From positions 1-60,659 of the forward strand of contig JAHDPO010000042.1 in the NCBI GenBank assembly GCA_018434325.1: a stretch of 60,659 nt of DNA, given 5' to 3'. Of this stretch, positions 8,632-16,605 are shown one piece after another. Source of the DNA: Clostridia bacterium. Lineage in GTDB: Bacteria; Bacillota; Peptococcia; DRI-13; UBA5745. The notes under the pieces were generated by a model, which worked only from the letters and a program-made list of their open reading frames with translations, did no database searches and was not told the origin of the DNA. Every line of letters starts with the position of its first letter. Position 1 is the first letter of the stretch. The translations under genes and the position numbers were made by a program.

Positions 8632-9402
8632 ATGACGCAGGGCAAAAGAGCGGCAGCAACAAAACAGGGCACAAAAGACAAGCAGGACGCAAAACCCGCG
8701 GGGAAGTTGGCGGCAGAGCAGCCGAAAGGAAAGCGGCAGGAGAAGGAGCGCCTGGAAAGGGAGCGGCTGGCCAAGCTGGCAGAAAGAGAGTTGGCTTTGC
8801 GGGCGGAAGGCTTTCAGGCCATTGCCGGTCTTGATGAAGCCGGACGGGGACCTTTAGCGGGGCCGGTAGTGGCTGCAGCAGTGATCCTGGAGCCGGGCTC
8901 ATTTTTTCCGGGGCTGAATGATTCCAAGCAAGTCAGTTTGGCTAATCGTTTGCGGCTGGAGCAGGAGATCAAGGCCAAGGCAGTGGCCTGGGCTATCGGT
9001 GAGGCCAGTCCCGAGGAGATAGATAAGCATAATATTTTAGGCGCTACGAAGCTGGCCATGATCCGGGCTGTGGCAGCCCTGCCGATATCGCCCGACTATC
9101 TTTTGCTGGACGCTCTGCGCTTGGCTCTTGATTTGCCTCAAGAAGCTGTCATTAAGGGCGATGCCAAGATCGCTTGTATCAGCGCCGCCTCAATTTTGGC
9201 AAAAACCCACCGGGACCGGCTGATGGAGGAGTGGGACCGGCAGTATCCCGTTTATGGCTTCTGCCAAAACAAAGGCTATCCCACAGAGGCTCACCGCAAA
9301 ACCGTTATCGAAAAAGGTTTTTGCCCCATTCACCGTCAGTCCTTTTTGAGTTTCTTCAGAAAGGCCAAGGAAGAAGTTCAGATGGAATTTTTTGATCTTT
9401 GA
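8632..9402 (+). CDS. rnhB: Ribonuclease HII
   Basis: Endonuclease that removes RNA from RNA-DNA hybrids and misincorporated ribonucleotides. The catalytic DEDD framework is visible: GLDEAGRGPLAGPVVAAAV near residues 64-82, LLLDALRL with the third acidic residue, and ASILAKTHRDRLMEEW. I chose ATG 8632 (AGGGA 8 nt upstream); ATG 8623 and TTG 8596 are in-frame alternatives. The ~55-residue Lys/Gln/Ala/Glu-rich N-terminal extension ahead of the nuclease domain is unusual in composition but open in frame. Directly precedes yraN. Confidence 0.95.
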   Translation: MTQGKRAAATKQGTKDKQDAKPAGKLAAEQPKGKRQEKERLERERLAKLAERELALRAEGFQAIAGLDEAGRGPLAGPVVAAAVILEPGSFFPGLNDSKQVSLANRLRLEQEIKAKAVAWAIGEASPEEIDKHNILGATKLAMIRAVAALPISPDYLLLDALRLALDLPQEAVIKGDAKIACISAASILAKTHRDRLMEEWDRQYPVYGFCQNKGYPTEAHRKTVIEKGFCPIHRQSFLSFFRKAKEEVQMEFFDL

Positions 9403-9450
9403 GGACTTGCTTGCCCTTGCTTGCTCTGCCGGTTGGGAGGCGGATTGCCT

Positions 9451-9846
9451 GTGGACAAAAGAAGAGAGCTTTCGGGGACAGAGCCGGATCAGCGGCTGCT
9501 GCTGGGCAAAAAAGCCGAAGAGATAGCGGCGGCTTGGCTTGAGGCCAAAGGAATGCATATTCTGGAGAGAAACTACCGTTGCCCTTTGGGTGAAATTGAT
9601 ATTATCGGCGAGATGGGGGAAGTTTTGGTCATCGTGGAGGTGCGCAGCCGCAGCAGCGCAATCCGGGGTACGCCGGCCGAATCGGTGGGCTGCCGTAAGC
9701 AGCAAAAACTGAGGCGATTAGCAGCATATTACCGTCAGCGCAAAAATATAGAAAACAAACCCTGCCGTTTTGATGTCCTCGGCCTTTTGCTTAATGAAGC
9801 CGGGGAAGGATTCAACCAAATCCAATGGATACCGGACGCTTTTTAG
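9451..9846 (+). CDS. yraN: YraN family (UPF0102) endonuclease-like protein
   Basis: Small UPF0102/YraN protein with a PD-(D/E)XK nuclease-like fold; cellular role not firmly established. About 131 aa. Typical blocks are seen: GKKAEEIAAAWLEAKGMHILERNYR, then GEIDIIGEMGEVLVIVEVRSR and the closing RFDVLGL. GTG 9451 has GGAGG at 9436-9440 (10-nt spacing); TTG 9445 or 9421 are less likely starts. It follows rnhB at short distance, the common arrangement. Confidence 0.93.
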   Translation: MDKRRELSGTEPDQRLLLGKKAEEIAAAWLEAKGMHILERNYRCPLGEIDIIGEMGEVLVIVEVRSRSSAIRGTPAESVGCRKQQKLRRLAAYYRQRKNIENKPCRFDVLGLLLNEAGEGFNQIQWIPDAF

Positions 9847-9900
9847 AGAGGGCTGTCTCAAATTGATTTTTGAAAAACCAATTTGAGACAGCTCTTTTTT
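9846..9900 (+). terminator. Strong rho-independent terminator after yraN
   Basis: A long stem formed by GGCTGTCTCAAATTG and its inverted copy CAATTTGAGACAGC around an A/T-rich loop, followed by CTCTTTTTT. It ends the rbgA-rnhB-yraN run. Confidence 0.9.
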
Positions 9901-9929
9901 GCAGCATTGATAAGGATAAGGGGTCAACT

Positions 9930-10308
9930 GCTCAATTTTGCAAGTTTTACACCCCCATGTTGAGCTGCTGCTCAAAATTGCAGATATTACACCCGGCATG
10001 ATGTGCCGACTGCCCAGAATTGCAGATATTCCCGGAAAATGCAATGGCTAACTGCTCAAAACGGCAAATGCAGGTGTAAAATCGAGGCCACTGAAAAATG
10101 AGCAAAATTTCAAGTTTAAAGTGTCAGAACGCCGTTTTGGAGAATGTATTTGACTGCATTTTACCGTATTTGGCTATATCTAGTGCATCCGCAAGAGAAT
10201 AGACCCTATTTTGAATAGGCGAGACACTTTAAACCTGCAATTTTGCGTATTTGGGGTGCGGAACTTTTTCAGTGGCCTCTGTAAAATCTGCAATTTTGAA
10301 CAAAAGGG
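9930..10308. repeat. Palindromic repeat element, locus A, with 41-bp-spaced motif copies
   Basis: Most elaborate copy of a dispersed family. A ~26-bp motif (start GCTCAAAATTGCA, end TTTTACACCC) occurs in direct orientation at about 9930, 9970, 10012 and 10054 (spacing 40-42 bp). A related copy at 10100-10125 forms the left arm of a palindrome whose right arm is 10223-10247 (GACACTTTAAACCTGCAATT...). An outer perfect 15-bp inverted repeat is GAGGCCACTGAAAAA at 10084-10098 versus 10265-10279. A further inverted motif copy lies near 10281-10301. The core shares GTATTTGGCTATAT-TAGTG with loci B and C. No reading frame of substance. Confidence 0.85.
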
Positions 10309-10473
10309 TATGCGCGCCCCCTGGCTATGCGAGCCTATCAAAATGAGATAGCCCCTCCTTTTGCGTCTGTTTTATGTTTCAAAATTGTAAACAATAAAGG
10401 AACTTTTCTTAAGTTGATGGAATCTAAAAAATAAAGGAGTATAATAGCAGATAGAGTTTGTCATGGGAGAATT

Positions 10474-11433
10474 ATGGAGATGAGACATCTGGCGCCAAGG
10501 AAAACAAAAAAACGCAATATGCTGACTGCTTTTGTTGGTGGCGGCTTATTGCTTTTTCTTTTATTTGCCGGTGGTGGGGATAGTGTGCTGCATCGGCAAA
10601 AAGCTGCCTTGGCGGCCGGCGGGACAGGTGATTCAGGCGATCCTTCAGCGATTGCCGTTTGGTCTTCGGGGCCGGTGAAAGCTCCTGATCAACCGGAGAC
10701 TCCCAGTCTGCCGGAGACTACTGATTTTTTGGAGCTTTCCGCCCAAGAACAGGCAGGATTAGTGCCGCTCGTTATGGAGCAAGCACAGCCGCAGGCGGCA
10801 GCCGTCCCCTATCATGTACCGGCCACGGAACGGGTAGCAGAGCGGTATTTTAGAGACGCTTTATTCATCGGCGATTCCCGGGTCATGGGACTGATGCTGT
10901 ATTCCGGCTTAACAGAGGCTACGTTTTATACCGAAAAAGGCATCAATGTCAATACGCTGCTGACTAAGCCCATCGTACCCCAGACCGGCGGCGGCAAGTT
11001 AACGATACTCCAGGCGCTGAAACATCAAGAATTCGGGAAAATTTATATTAAAATCGGCTTAAACGAGTTAGGCTGGGCCTACCCTTCGGCTTTCATCGAG
11101 GCCTATGCGGGAGCTATTGACCAGATTCGAGCTTTACAGCCGGAAGCAGTATTTTATGTGCAGTCCATATTGCCCGTATCCCAGGAGAAAGATGCCGGGG
11201 ATAACGTATTTACGAACCGGCGCATTGCCGAGTTTAACGAGTTGATCCGGGAAATGGCCTGGGAAAAAGGCCTGCAATATCTGGATGCAACGGAGTGGTT
11301 TGCCGATGATCAGGGCTTTCTGCCGGAGGCGGCAGGTCACGACGGTATTCACTTAAACAAAGAATATTGTAAGATTTGGCTGGATTTTTTGAAACGCCAT
11401 ACGCTGCGGGACTATAGTAAAGTAAGGTTATAA
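10474..11433 (+). CDS. Secreted/membrane-anchored SGNH-type hydrolase
   Basis: 319 aa. A membrane anchor or signal sequence lies near residues 15-33 (MLTAFVGGGLLLFLLFAGG), then a Pro/Gln/Ala-rich linker, then an SGNH/GDSL hydrolase domain. The nucleophile block FIGDSRVMG is near residue 130, block III is IKIGLNELG, and the Asp/His block is GHDGIHLNKEY near 290. Such extracellular esterases often act on cell-wall or polysaccharide acyl groups; the substrate here is unknown. The DUF4358 lipoprotein gene starts 10 nt later, so the two form an operon. A TATAAT at 10440-10445 may be its -10, though the -35 spacing is poor. Confidence 0.85.
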   Translation: MEMRHLAPRKTKKRNMLTAFVGGGLLLFLLFAGGGDSVLHRQKAALAAGGTGDSGDPSAIAVWSSGPVKAPDQPETPSLPETTDFLELSAQEQAGLVPLVMEQAQPQAAAVPYHVPATERVAERYFRDALFIGDSRVMGLMLYSGLTEATFYTEKGINVNTLLTKPIVPQTGGGKLTILQALKHQEFGKIYIKIGLNELGWAYPSAFIEAYAGAIDQIRALQPEAVFYVQSILPVSQEKDAGDNVFTNRRIAEFNELIREMAWEKGLQYLDATEWFADDQGFLPEAAGHDGIHLNKEYCKIWLDFLKRHTLRDYSKVRL

Positions 11434-11443
11434 GGAGGCGGCA

Positions 11444-12037
11444 ATGAGAATGAGGAAAGCAGTATCGAAGAAAAAAGGCCGGGGCTGGCTTAAGGCCTTG
11501 GCGTTATTGACCGTATTTATGCTTTTTACGGCGGCATGCGGCTCCGCCGGGGTTTCCGGCAATGAGAGCAGCGGCGGCAGCACAAGCAGCGGCGGTGGGG
11601 CAGCCGGAGTTTCCGGCGGCGGCAATACCCCTGGCGAATCCTTTGCCTTGGATGTGGCGGCGTTAGGAGAGAAGCTTTACACTGAACTGGAATACAGAGA
11701 TCAATTGGAAGAGTTGGAGCCTGAGGTGGTCTACACCATGCTGGGTATTGATGCAGCCGATGTGGCAGCCCAGAAAAACTACTTCAGCAGCGGCGCCACC
11801 GCTGAGGAAATCATTGTATTCCAGGCTACAGACGGCGCGGCTGCGTCGCGGCTGAAGGATGCTTTGGCAGCCCGCTGCCAGGACCAGCAGGATGTTTATG
11901 CTTCTTATGCTCCCGAGGAAGTCGGCTATTTGCAGCAGTCTGTATTGGTCGATAAAGAGAATTATGTGGTGTTCTGCGTGCCTGTGGATGCGCAGGCGGC
12001 GGAAAAGCTGATTAAAGAGGCCCTGGAGCTCAAATAA
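11444..12037 (+). CDS. DUF4358 domain lipoprotein
   Basis: 197-aa secreted lipoprotein. A basic N-terminus and hydrophobic stretch end in a lipobox (LFTAACGS, Cys near residue 31), followed by a Gly/Ser-rich linker and a domain matching the DUF4358 pattern (MLGIDAADV, GATAEEIIVFQA, alternating Leu/Ala helix). AAGGAGG precedes the ATG. In Clostridia this domain commonly accompanies SGNH or acyltransferase genes, consistent with the upstream gene. Molecular function unknown. Confidence 0.8.
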   Translation: MRMRKAVSKKKGRGWLKALALLTVFMLFTAACGSAGVSGNESSGGSTSSGGGAAGVSGGGNTPGESFALDVAALGEKLYTELEYRDQLEELEPEVVYTMLGIDAADVAAQKNYFSSGATAEEIIVFQATDGAAASRLKDALAARCQDQQDVYASYAPEEVGYLQQSVLVDKENYVVFCVPVDAQAAEKLIKEALELK

Positions 12038-12066
12038 CGAGGCGTTATGGCGAGCTGGCGATAGAA

Positions 12067-12105
12067 TGCCAGGCAATATCAGTCAATGCCGGGCAATGCC
12101 TGGCA
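12067..12105. repeat. Short intergenic hairpin with CAATGCC repeats
   Basis: TGCCAGGCA at 12067-12075 pairs with TGCCTGGCA at 12097-12105. No T-run follows, so it is not a standard terminator; it may be an mRNA-stabilising or attenuating hairpin between two secreted-protein genes. Confidence 0.4.
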
Positions 12106-12149
12106 AAGCATGAAGCAATCAGGTAGGTAAAAGAATGGAGGGGAAGTAA

Positions 12150-14288
12150 TTGCAAGGAAGAATCAAAGAAAAGATAACGGCGGGGCTTTTAGCCCTTTTC
12201 ATAGGGGTTGGCCCTATATTGACCGCAGCGCCTAAAGAGGCGGCGGCAGCCGGCGATATACAGCCGGTGCCCCTATTTATTAACGGTCAAAAGCTGCAAA
12301 CCGATGACCAGGCGCTGCTCACTCAAGGCAGGACCTTGGTGCCTATCCGGGTATTGATGGAGTCCCTGGGCGCTCAGGTTGCTTGGGAGCCGGAGCAGCG
12401 TACAGTAACGGTGACAAAAGACACAGGTGCTTCCGTCAAGCTGTGGATCGATAATCGTCTGGTGGCTTATGACGGCGGCGCCGCCTATGACGTCTGCGAC
12501 GTAGCTCCCCGGATCATCAGTGACCGCACCTATGTGCCCTTGAGGCTGGTGGGCAATGCCTTGGGCATTCAAGTGGCCTGGGATAACGATAACCGGCGGG
12601 TGCTGGTGGATACAGCTGCTGTTGCCGAGAAGAGCCGCTTCTTTGATATCAGCATCAACGGGGTTACTGCCGGCGGCACGGTGACAGACAGCGTGCCCCT
12701 GTCCCTCAATTATGGCGGTGCTGTTCCGCAAGGCGCTGCTCAGGTCAGATATCTGTTTCTCGATCCCCTGACCGGCACAGGCAAAATCACGGCCAGGTCT
12801 GCCGACGCCGGCGGCACTGCTTTATGGGTGCCGGATTTAGAGGAACGGGGCCTGGGCATCCTGGCGGCGGCAGTGGTGGACAATGCCGGCAACTTCTTAG
12901 CGGGGGCTGCAGTCAATGTCAATCTGGCCGTTGAGCCCAGAGTGACTTTGCAAGGTCTGAGTCAGGGCCAGAGTATGACCGGCGGCATTACCATGAGCAC
13001 CGGCGTCAATTTTAAGGCTACGGCGGTGGAATATGAATTCAGCGTATTGAGTGACGGGACAAGCAGCCGGTCGGCCAAGCAGGATCCGGTTCTCAGCTAT
13101 ACCCATAATCCGCCGGCAGGCCAAACGGGCAGCATTATGGTACGGACCATTGCCCTGGATGCCGCCGGCAACGAGTACGCCAGCGCTCCTGTGGAGATTC
13201 AGGCCAATGTGCCGCCGGCAGATACTACGCCTAAAGTGACGTTGAAGAGCTTCAAAGGCGAAAACGTAGGGAAGATTCCCGTTACCTTATCGATCAGCCG
13301 CAATTTTGATGTTACCAATACTCAATATTGGGCCAGAAATACCGCCGGCGGCCAAACCGTTCTGTTGGCGGAAAAGCCCTGGGGCGATCACAGCTGGTTC
13401 CCCGGCCCCGACATGGCCGGCTCCTGGGATGTGTACGTAGTGGTTACCGCTACCAACGGCCAAACTTACACCAGCAACAGCCAGACGGTTACCGTACCGG
13501 CTCAGCCCGGCATTATCCTGAAGGGCGTGGGCCCCGGCCAGGTAATTACCGGCGAAATTAAGCTTTCTTCCATGGCTAATGTGCCTTTACAGGAAGTAGC
13601 CTATATTGTCAGCAATCCCTTTAATGGTTCCCAAAAAACCCTGGGCACAGCGGCCACAGCCGCCGAAGAGATTGCCTGGACGCCGGAGACCGTTAATGAA
13701 GGGGAGAGAAAGCTGCAGGCTATAGGCAAGTTGGCCGACGGCTCGACGGTGACCTCAGAGATGGTTACCGTGAAAATTTACTTAGGCCAGATTTACGGCC
13801 CGCAGCCGGTGGTGGTCAAAGATCAGTTCATCAACACCGTTACCCCCATGGCCTTGGCAACGCAGAAGCAAAACGGCATGTCCGCGGCTTTGCAGGTGGC
13901 GCAAGCTATTCTGGAGACCGGCTGGGGCCAAAGCGTACCGGTGGACAAATACACCGGCCTCTTCTCCAATAATCTCTTTGGCATCAAAGGCAGCAGTACT
14001 GCCGGCAGCGTAGTGTCAAACACCTGGGAGGAATATTACGGCACAACTTATCGGATTGACGCCAATTTCCGGGCCTACCGCAATATTCAGGAGAGCTGGG
14101 ATGACCACAACGACCTGCTCTTGAGGATGGAGCGCTACCAGCCCTACCGGGACGTCATGCACCACAGCTCCAGCGGTGCTTATGCGCTCAAGCGCTGCGG
14201 CTATGCCACAGACAGCGGCTATCCCGAGAAGCTGGTCAACATTATCAAGCAATACGGTTTAGATAAGCTGGATGAACAAAAATTATAA
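12150..14288 (+). CDS. Secreted N-acetylglucosaminidase (GH73) with copper-amine-oxidase-like N-terminal domain
   Basis: 712-aa cell-wall hydrolase. Signal peptide at 1-35 (ends near AAAAG). Residues ~38-150 form the copper-amine-oxidase-like stalk domain common in Firmicutes surface proteins (GRTLVPIRVLMESLGAQVAWE and DRTYVPLRLVGNALGIQVAWD). Several Ig-like/beta repeats fill ~165-545. The C-terminal ~150 residues are a GH73/FlgJ-like glucosaminidase (AQAILETGWGQS, NNLFGIKG, FRAYRNIQESWDDH), expected to cleave peptidoglycan glycan strands. TTG start preceded by GGAGGGG. A terminator follows. Confidence 0.88.
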   Translation: MQGRIKEKITAGLLALFIGVGPILTAAPKEAAAAGDIQPVPLFINGQKLQTDDQALLTQGRTLVPIRVLMESLGAQVAWEPEQRTVTVTKDTGASVKLWIDNRLVAYDGGAAYDVCDVAPRIISDRTYVPLRLVGNALGIQVAWDNDNRRVLVDTAAVAEKSRFFDISINGVTAGGTVTDSVPLSLNYGGAVPQGAAQVRYLFLDPLTGTGKITARSADAGGTALWVPDLEERGLGILAAAVVDNAGNFLAGAAVNVNLAVEPRVTLQGLSQGQSMTGGITMSTGVNFKATAVEYEFSVLSDGTSSRSAKQDPVLSYTHNPPAGQTGSIMVRTIALDAAGNEYASAPVEIQANVPPADTTPKVTLKSFKGENVGKIPVTLSISRNFDVTNTQYWARNTAGGQTVLLAEKPWGDHSWFPGPDMAGSWDVYVVVTATNGQTYTSNSQTVTVPAQPGIILKGVGPGQVITGEIKLSSMANVPLQEVAYIVSNPFNGSQKTLGTAATAAEEIAWTPETVNEGERKLQAIGKLADGSTVTSEMVTVKIYLGQIYGPQPVVVKDQFINTVTPMALATQKQNGMSAALQVAQAILETGWGQSVPVDKYTGLFSNNLFGIKGSSTAGSVVSNTWEEYYGTTYRIDANFRAYRNIQESWDDHNDLLLRMERYQPYRDVMHHSSSGAYALKRCGYATDSGYPEKLVNIIKQYGLDKLDEQKL

Positions 14289-14292
14289 ATTA

Positions 14293-14337
14293 AAAACAGG
14301 GACTTGTTCGCTGGTGCGAATAAGTCCCTGTTTTTTT
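14293..14337 (+). terminator. Terminator after the glucosaminidase gene
   Basis: AAACAGGGACTT-TTCGC pairs with GCGAA-TAAGTCCCTGTTT and is followed by a T-run. It could also serve, less well, the convergent MFS gene. Confidence 0.88.
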
Positions 14338-14360
14338 GCCGGGGGCCTGTAATCCGTGAA

Positions 14361-15545
14361 TTACTTTCGCAATTTCATATAGATAAAGGCTCCGATAATA
14401 GCCGGAATAACAGCCAAAAGATAAATAAATTGATAACCAAACGCCTCCGCTATAATACCCCAAAGGATGGCGCCTGCGCCAATTCCCAGGTCAAAACCAA
14501 GAAAAAAGGTAGCGTTGGCAGCGCCTCTTCTTGAAGGGATAACCTTGCTTACGGCCATTGCCTGCAGCGCCGGCTGGATGGCGCCAAAGCCAATTCCATA
14601 AATAAAACCGGGGATCAAAAATAGAATAAGAGATTTAGCCGAATAAATGAGCAACATTGCAATAATCACAAAGACTATACCCGGGAGCACTGCAAAGGAG
14701 GCTCCTTTTTTATCGGTCAGGCGGCCGAAATAGGGCCGTGAAATCAGTAAGGCAGCGGCATACACCGTGAAAAATAATCCGATATTTTCAACTTGTCTTT
14801 GATTTGCATAAAGGGCAATAAAAGAAACAATGGCTCCGTAAGTCATGGTGACAAAGAAAATGACAATGGCCGGAAGCAGGGCTGTTTTTTCAATTATCCC
14901 TGTTTCTCCTGCTTCCCCGGTTTGGGAAAATAGAATGAGTTTGGATTTTGGCGGTGCATCAGGCTTATGATAGCTTATGGGCAAAGAAATAAAGATAGAA
15001 AGAAATACCACTGCTGCCGAGAAATAAAAAACGGTGTTAAATCCGTGGCTGCCAAGCAGCCCGAGACCTAAGGCAGGTGCAACGGCCATGGCAAGGGTGC
15101 TTGTTAATCCAAAATAACCCATCCCCTCGGCTAATCGGGATTTAGGTATGATATCCGAAGCTATTGTGCTGGCGGCTGTACTGGATGCTCCCCAGCCGAA
15201 GCCGTGTATAAACCTGAGAATTAATAATGCTAAAATTGTTGACGTCCAATTGTAAGCCATTACACAGATAAGGAATGCGATTAGCCCCAAAATATATACC
15301 CGTCTTCTGCCGTGGCTATCCAGTAACCGGCCGGCAATGGGCCTCATCAAAACAGCGGAAGCAGTGAAAATTCCCACCACAAGGCCGGCCCAGGCATCTG
15401 AGCCTCCTATTCTGGCCGAAAAAACCGGCAGTACCGGTAAAAGCATTTGAAAGCCCAAGGATATAAAAAGGTTGGTAATTGATATTAAAATAAAATCTTT
15501 GGTCCAAACCGGCTCTTGTTTTTGGAGTATTCTATCCTCTTCCAT
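14361..15545 (-). CDS. Major facilitator superfamily efflux transporter
   Basis: About 394-aa proton-driven transporter of the MFS drug:H+ antiporter type with 12 predicted membrane helices. Typical features: GFQMLLPVLPVFSARIGGS in helix 1, then GRLLDSHGRRRVYILG (loop 2-3 motif A) near residue 75 and RFIHGFGWGASSTA near 105. I chose the ATG at 15545 because GGAGGA lies 7 nt upstream; an upstream in-frame extension to 15599 lacks a site. It is divergent from the LytTR regulator and convergent with the glucosaminidase gene. Substrate unknown. Confidence 0.88.
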   Translation of the reverse strand: MEEDRILQKQEPVWTKDFILISITNLFISLGFQMLLPVLPVFSARIGGSDAWAGLVVGIFTASAVLMRPIAGRLLDSHGRRRVYILGLIAFLICVMAYNWTSTILALLILRFIHGFGWGASSTAASTIASDIIPKSRLAEGMGYFGLTSTLAMAVAPALGLGLLGSHGFNTVFYFSAAVVFLSIFISLPISYHKPDAPPKSKLILFSQTGEAGETGIIEKTALLPAIVIFFVTMTYGAIVSFIALYANQRQVENIGLFFTVYAAALLISRPYFGRLTDKKGASFAVLPGIVFVIIAMLLIYSAKSLILFLIPGFIYGIGFGAIQPALQAMAVSKVIPSRRGAANATFFLGFDLGIGAGAILWGIIAEAFGYQFIYLLAVIPAIIGAFIYMKLRK

Positions 15546-15840
15546 TGTAATCCTCCGATCAATGATCGCTTCGCACAGCATATTTACTGCAAATATCACC
15601 TTTAGCTTTCAAATTGAAACTAATTTATCGAAAAAGAGTTTTCTTGTCAATAAGGCTGCAAAACTAAATCAAATACACAAAACGCCTATTCCGGACGTTA
15701 CATGACACAGAGCGTAATTCTCATTATAAAATTAAAAGGTTAATATGCTTCGTTTGATCAGCCGCGGTCGGAATAAGAATATTGATACGAGGGGTTTAGG
15801 CATACTAAGGGTGATTGCTGTAAAGGAGAGTAGGAGAAGT

Positions 15841-16605
15841 ATGTTAAAAATAGTCATATGTGACGACAACAGCAACTCCATCAGGAAGTGTGCGGACCTC
15901 ATTTCTGAGATTGCCGAAAAAAATCGGCTTGACATTGTGATTTCCTGCCTGGATAGCGGAGAATCCTTGCTTTTTCATTATGGCGACAAACCCGAACAAA
16001 TTGACATTCTCTATCTGGATATTCTGATGGACAAGATAGATGGGATGGAAACAGCCCGCAAGCTGCGCGACTGCGGCTGCAACGCCCAGATTATCTTTTT
16101 AACCAGCTGCGAGGATTACGTATATGATGCTTTTGACGTCAATGCGGTGCAGTATTTGTTGAAGAATGATACGAGTTTTGAGAAATTTGAACAGGTTTTT
16201 TTAAGGGCGGCAGAAATGACTTCAACAAAGGAGGAAGAACTGTTTACCTTTGATTTTGGAGGGGAAACCGGCGTAATCCCGGTAAATCAAATCTCTTATT
16301 TTGAAATCTGGAAAAGACTTGTAACCGTACACTACGGTAACGGTAAAACAGCAAAATTTTATGGAAGTATGGAGCAACTGGAGGAAAAGCTTCGTGGTAA
16401 AAACTTTGCGCGGGCTCATCGGTCTTATCTTGTCCATTTACCCTACATTACCATGTTCCGTCATCAAAGCCTGCTGCTAAAGACCGGCGAGGATGTTCCG
16501 GTAGGGGGGACGTATATGCAATCCCTGAAACGTGCATTCTCGAATTATATCGCACATTTTCATATTTATAATACTCAAAAAGCTAAAAAGGAAGAGGAAA
16601 GATGA
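15841..16605 (+). CDS. LytTR family response regulator (AgrA-like)
   Basis: 254-aa two-component response regulator. Receiver domain at 1-~120: acidic pair D8-D9 and phospho-acceptor D60 in ILYLDILMDKIDGMETA. LytTR DNA-binding domain at ~140-240 (PVNQISYFEIWKRLVTVHYGNG, KNFARAHRSYLVHLPYI). ATG 15841 is preceded by AGGAG; an upstream in-frame ATG at 15745 has no site. The next gene overlaps by 4 nt and encodes its likely kinase. No AgrB/AgrD-like peptide genes are adjacent. Confidence 0.92.
   Translation: MLKIVICDDNSNSIRKCADLISEIAEKNRLDIVISCLDSGESLLFHYGDKPEQIDILYLDILMDKIDGMETARKLRDCGCNAQIIFLTSCEDYVYDAFDVNAVQYLLKNDTSFEKFEQVFLRAAEMTSTKEEELFTFDFGGETGVIPVNQISYFEIWKRLVTVHYGNGKTAKFYGSMEQLEEKLRGKNFARAHRSYLVHLPYITMFRHQSLLLKTGEDVPVGGTYMQSLKRAFSNYIAHFHIYNTQKAKKEEER

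Noticed and set aside
9930-10080. The 41-bp spaced motifs as a CRISPR array.
   Set aside because: Repeats are degenerate, spacers only ~15 nt and partly similar, copies occur in both orientations, and no cas genes are present.
14304-14534. Small plus-strand frame after the glucosaminidase terminator.
   Set aside because: Begins inside the terminator and runs antisense through the end of the MFS gene; no homology recognised.
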